Assembly: GCA_003446315.1 (NCBI GenBank)
Contig: DMBA01000271.1
Coordinates: 1-8,114 of the forward strand
Direction of reading: 5' to 3'
DNA: 8,114 nt
From: Ruminococcus sp.
GTDB lineage: Bacteria > Bacillota > Clostridia > Oscillospirales > Ruminococcaceae
Shown here one piece after another: positions 6,154 to 8,114 of the stretch. The translations under genes were made by a program, and so were the position numbers. A model generated the notes under the pieces. That model ran no database searches. It was not told the origin of the DNA and worked only from the letters and a program-made list of their open reading frames with translations. Position 1 is the stretch's first letter; every line of letters begins with the position of its first letter.

Positions 6154-7953
6154 ATGAAAAAAGGAATCTTACTGTCCGCTGCTGTTTGTACGGCTTCTTT
6201 TACCGTCGGGCTGATGCCGCCGCAGTCTGCCGCGGCTGCCGGAACGGATCTGTATGTGGGATACAGCGGGCGATCCGGCAATTATGCTTCGGTGCAGGCG
6301 GCTGTCGATGCGGCTGCGCAGATCAATCCGAAATCTGAAAATGAGCGCGTGACCATTCATATTGCGCCGGGAATCTATCGGGAACAGATCACGGTGACGA
6401 CACCGTATCTGAGCTTTGTGAATGATACGCCGGAAGATCAGGTGCTGCTGACATGGTATTACGGCATCGGGTATCAGTATTACAGTGTCAGTGCAGACGG
6501 TGTTTACAGTGCCGATGCTGCGCGTGCCAAAACGGAAAAACATGAGCCGACACAGCGCTGGGGCTGTTCCGTGCGGGTGCGCTCCAATGCAACCGCATTC
6601 CGTGCCGAAAGCATCACCTTTGAAAACTCCTTTAACCGCTATGTGACCGATGCGGAACTGGCAGACGGCGTTTCACTCTCCGGCAGTCAGAAGATCACAT
6701 TCCAGCGCTATAAAGGGGCGGATGTGCAGAGCAAAGCTGCAACGGAACGTGCGGCTGCCATTGCGATCGAAGCCAATTACAGCGAGTTTCTGGATTGTAC
6801 CTTTATGAGCAGTCAGGATACGCTGTTTCTCGGTTCGCAGTACGGCTATTTCAAAGACTGTCTGATCGAAGGCAATACGGATTATATTTTTGGCTCCGGC
6901 ACTTATGTTTTTGATACCTGTGAACTGCGGTTCAAGGGCTACAGCGGCAGCGCGGCAGGCGGTTATATCACGGCAAATAAAAATGCCGGAAAAACATTGT
7001 TCACCAATTGCGCCGTGACCGCTGCGTCCGGTATGAGCGTGAGCGCAGGATTCTTCGGCAGACCATGGGGCAATGAAGCCGATGTCGCGTTTGTCAATAC
7101 CAAATTGCAGTATGAAGGCATCATTCAGGCTGCCGGCTGGACGCAAATGAGCAATAATCCGCCGGAGAATGCCAAGTTCAAAGAATACGGCACAACGGTA
7201 AACGGCAGGGGTGTGAATACATCCGGACGGGTGCGCGGAACTGTTTGCAGCAGTGCTGACGGTCTGGATACGCAGACCTATCTCGGAAGCTGGGTGCCGT
7301 ATTATCTCAACGGCGGCCCGGTCGAGATCCCGGCGGTCAGCGGGAAACTGGTGCAGGATCTGAAACCGGTTCAGCCGGGTTATAGCTGGAAAATCCATGA
7401 AAATGTGCAGACCGGTGATGTCATCTTTACAGACCGTGATTTCACTTTCATCGCGCTGGCGGAGCAGCTCAAAGGCGGTGAGGCGGTCGTGACACCGTGT
7501 GACGGCAAATTGCTTTCCGGCTCGCTGGCGGAATTTACAGCAGCAGAAGATGTGAACGTATCTGTTTTGCTGGATACCCGCGTGGAGCATCTGCCGGACT
7601 GGCTTGCGGACTGGACAAAAACCGATCTGAGCGCTGAAACCAGCAATGATGTGCTGTTTGCAGTCTATCAGAAGACATTTGCAGCAGGGGAGCAGGTCAC
7701 ACTCGGTGAGAACGGACAGTCTTCCTATTGCATCAATTATACGGTGATCGTGCAGCAAGATGCAAAGCAGACGCTGCCCGGTGATGCCGATTGCAACGGA
7801 ATCCTGAATGCAAAGGATCTGACGCTTTGCAAACGGCATCTGCTGGTGCCGGATACGCTCTCCGGTACCGCGCTTGCCAATGCGGACTGGAACGGTGACG
7901 GTCATTTTGACAGCAGCGATCCGGAGCAGCTTGCTTTCTTCCTGACGCATTGA
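6154..7953 (+). CDS. Secreted cellulosomal pectin methylesterase (CE8) with C-terminal type I dockerin
   Basis: A 599-residue enzyme that removes methyl esters from homogalacturonan outside the cell. Residues 1-29 are a signal peptide ending SAAAA. Residues 32 to about 385 are the pectinesterase beta-helix: GIYRE near the N-terminus, SSQDTLF with Gln221 and nucleophile-pair Asp222, GNTDYIFG with Asp243 (21 residues later, as in known esterases), and GRPWG with Arg303 and Trp305. The residue aligning without gaps to carrot enzyme Gln113 is Arg199, which is unusual. Residues 398-538 are an unassigned beta-rich module with LDTRVEHLPDWLADWTKT (473-490). Residues 541-598 are a type I dockerin with two calcium loops: ligands Asp544/Asp546/Asn548/Asp555 and Asp578/Asn580/Asp582/Asp589. 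The ATG at 6154 has an AGGGGG site 7 nt upstream and starts a proper signal peptide; the longer in-frame reading from the TTG at 6061 runs through the promoter and is rejected. Confidence 0.95.
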   Translation: MKKGILLSAAVCTASFTVGLMPPQSAAAAGTDLYVGYSGRSGNYASVQAAVDAAAQINPKSENERVTIHIAPGIYREQITVTTPYLSFVNDTPEDQVLLTWYYGIGYQYYSVSADGVYSADAARAKTEKHEPTQRWGCSVRVRSNATAFRAESITFENSFNRYVTDAELADGVSLSGSQKITFQRYKGADVQSKAATERAAAIAIEANYSEFLDCTFMSSQDTLFLGSQYGYFKDCLIEGNTDYIFGSGTYVFDTCELRFKGYSGSAAGGYITANKNAGKTLFTNCAVTAASGMSVSAGFFGRPWGNEADVAFVNTKLQYEGIIQAAGWTQMSNNPPENAKFKEYGTTVNGRGVNTSGRVRGTVCSSADGLDTQTYLGSWVPYYLNGGPVEIPAVSGKLVQDLKPVQPGYSWKIHENVQTGDVIFTDRDFTFIALAEQLKGGEAVVTPCDGKLLSGSLAEFTAAEDVNVSVLLDTRVEHLPDWLADWTKTDLSAETSNDVLFAVYQKTFAAGEQVTLGENGQSSYCINYTVIVQQDAKQTLPGDADCNGILNAKDLTLCKRHLLVPDTLSGTALANADWNGDGHFDSSDPEQLAFFLTH

Positions 7954-7964
7954 ATCCGGCGTTT

Positions 7965-8004
7965 AGCTGCGGCGGCAGACCCCGACTCGTTCGGGGTCTC
8001 AGCT
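7965..8004 (+). terminator. Hairpin after the esterase gene, possible terminator
   Basis: A perfect 9-bp GC-rich stem pairs 7977-7985 (AGACCCCGA) with 7991-7999 (TCGGGGTCT) around CTCGT, and AGCTG (7965-7969) can further pair with CAGCT (8000-8004) across a 7-nt bulge. It begins about 12 nt after the esterase stop. There is no T-tract directly after it, so it may be an mRNA 3'-end stabiliser rather than an intrinsic terminator. Confidence 0.45.
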
Positions 8005-8035
8005 TGTAGATAAAGTGTCTCCGACGGATTATAAA

Positions 8036-8083
8036 TGAGGGCTCCGCCCTCAAACTCCTGCTTAAGGGCTATTAGCCCTTAAG
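8036..8083. repeat. Two adjacent perfect palindromic hairpins of unknown identity
   Basis: TGAGGGC (8036-8042) pairs with GCCCTCA (8046-8052) over a TCC loop, and nine bases later CTTAAGGGCT (8061-8070) pairs with AGCCCTTAAG (8074-8083) over ATT. Short loops, perfect stems and the shared GGGC/GCCC core suggest a dispersed palindromic repeat (REP-like) or the end of an inserted element that continues past the window edge. No coding sequence is visible from 7954 to 8114. Confidence 0.5.
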
Positions 8084-8114
8084 AATCCCATTTTTGAGCC
8101 ACAGAACAAAAGTG

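Noticed and set aside
6673..7950. Long open frame (425 codons) on the strand opposite the esterase gene
   Set aside because: It mirrors an obvious gene with signal peptide, catalytic motifs and dockerin; its translation is Cys/Arg/His/Ile-rich without domains, and it has no ribosome binding site. Rare use of TTA, CTA and TCA codons in the real gene explains the absence of stops.

Overview
The window looks like chromosomal DNA from a fibre-degrading gut or rumen Firmicute close to Ruminococcus. The evidence is a secreted pectin methylesterase that ends in a type I dockerin (the cellulosome-docking module), a BspA-type leucine-rich-repeat surface protein with a C-terminal domain I associate with ruminococcal extracellular proteins, a CotH-family lipoprotein, strong AGGAGG-like ribosome binding sites and consensus sigma-A promoters. 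I cannot name a species.

Layout. Positions 1-2974 (minus strand) hold a three-gene unit, read right to left: a YhcC/TIGR01212-type radical SAM protein, a CotH-type lipoprotein starting inside its stop codon (ATGA overlap), and a GNAT acetyltransferase cut by the left edge. Its promoter (3014-3042) abuts and partly overlaps the terminator (about 3034-3077) of the next unit. Positions 3085-5893 (minus) hold a second unit, again right to left: a 714-residue secreted LRR protein, a 38-residue small ORF with an excellent ribosome binding site, and a Thr/Asp/Pro/Gln-rich lipoprotein whose ATG overlaps the small ORF stop (TAATG). Positions 5894-6153 are a divergent intergenic region with two strong promoters, one per strand. 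Positions 6154-7953 (plus) encode the dockerin-bearing pectin methylesterase. Positions 7954-8114 contain no gene but three hairpins in a row.

How the parts fit. The esterase would be exported and docked onto a cohesin scaffold, where it removes methyl esters from pectin so that lyases can act. The divergently transcribed LRR protein and its lipoprotein are probable surface proteins; sharing the control region with the esterase is compatible with co-regulation during growth on plant cell wall, but this is inference. The CotH-type protein would also sit on the outer face of the membrane as a lipoprotein; CotH relatives phosphorylate secreted proteins in Bacillus.

The most interesting items are the unannotated 38-residue peptide gene coupled to a lipoprotein, the Arg in place of an oxyanion-hole Gln in the esterase, the tight coupling of a radical SAM gene to a CotH gene, and the hairpin cluster at the right edge. 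I found no clear evidence of a complete new defence system, CRISPR array, tRNA or rRNA.
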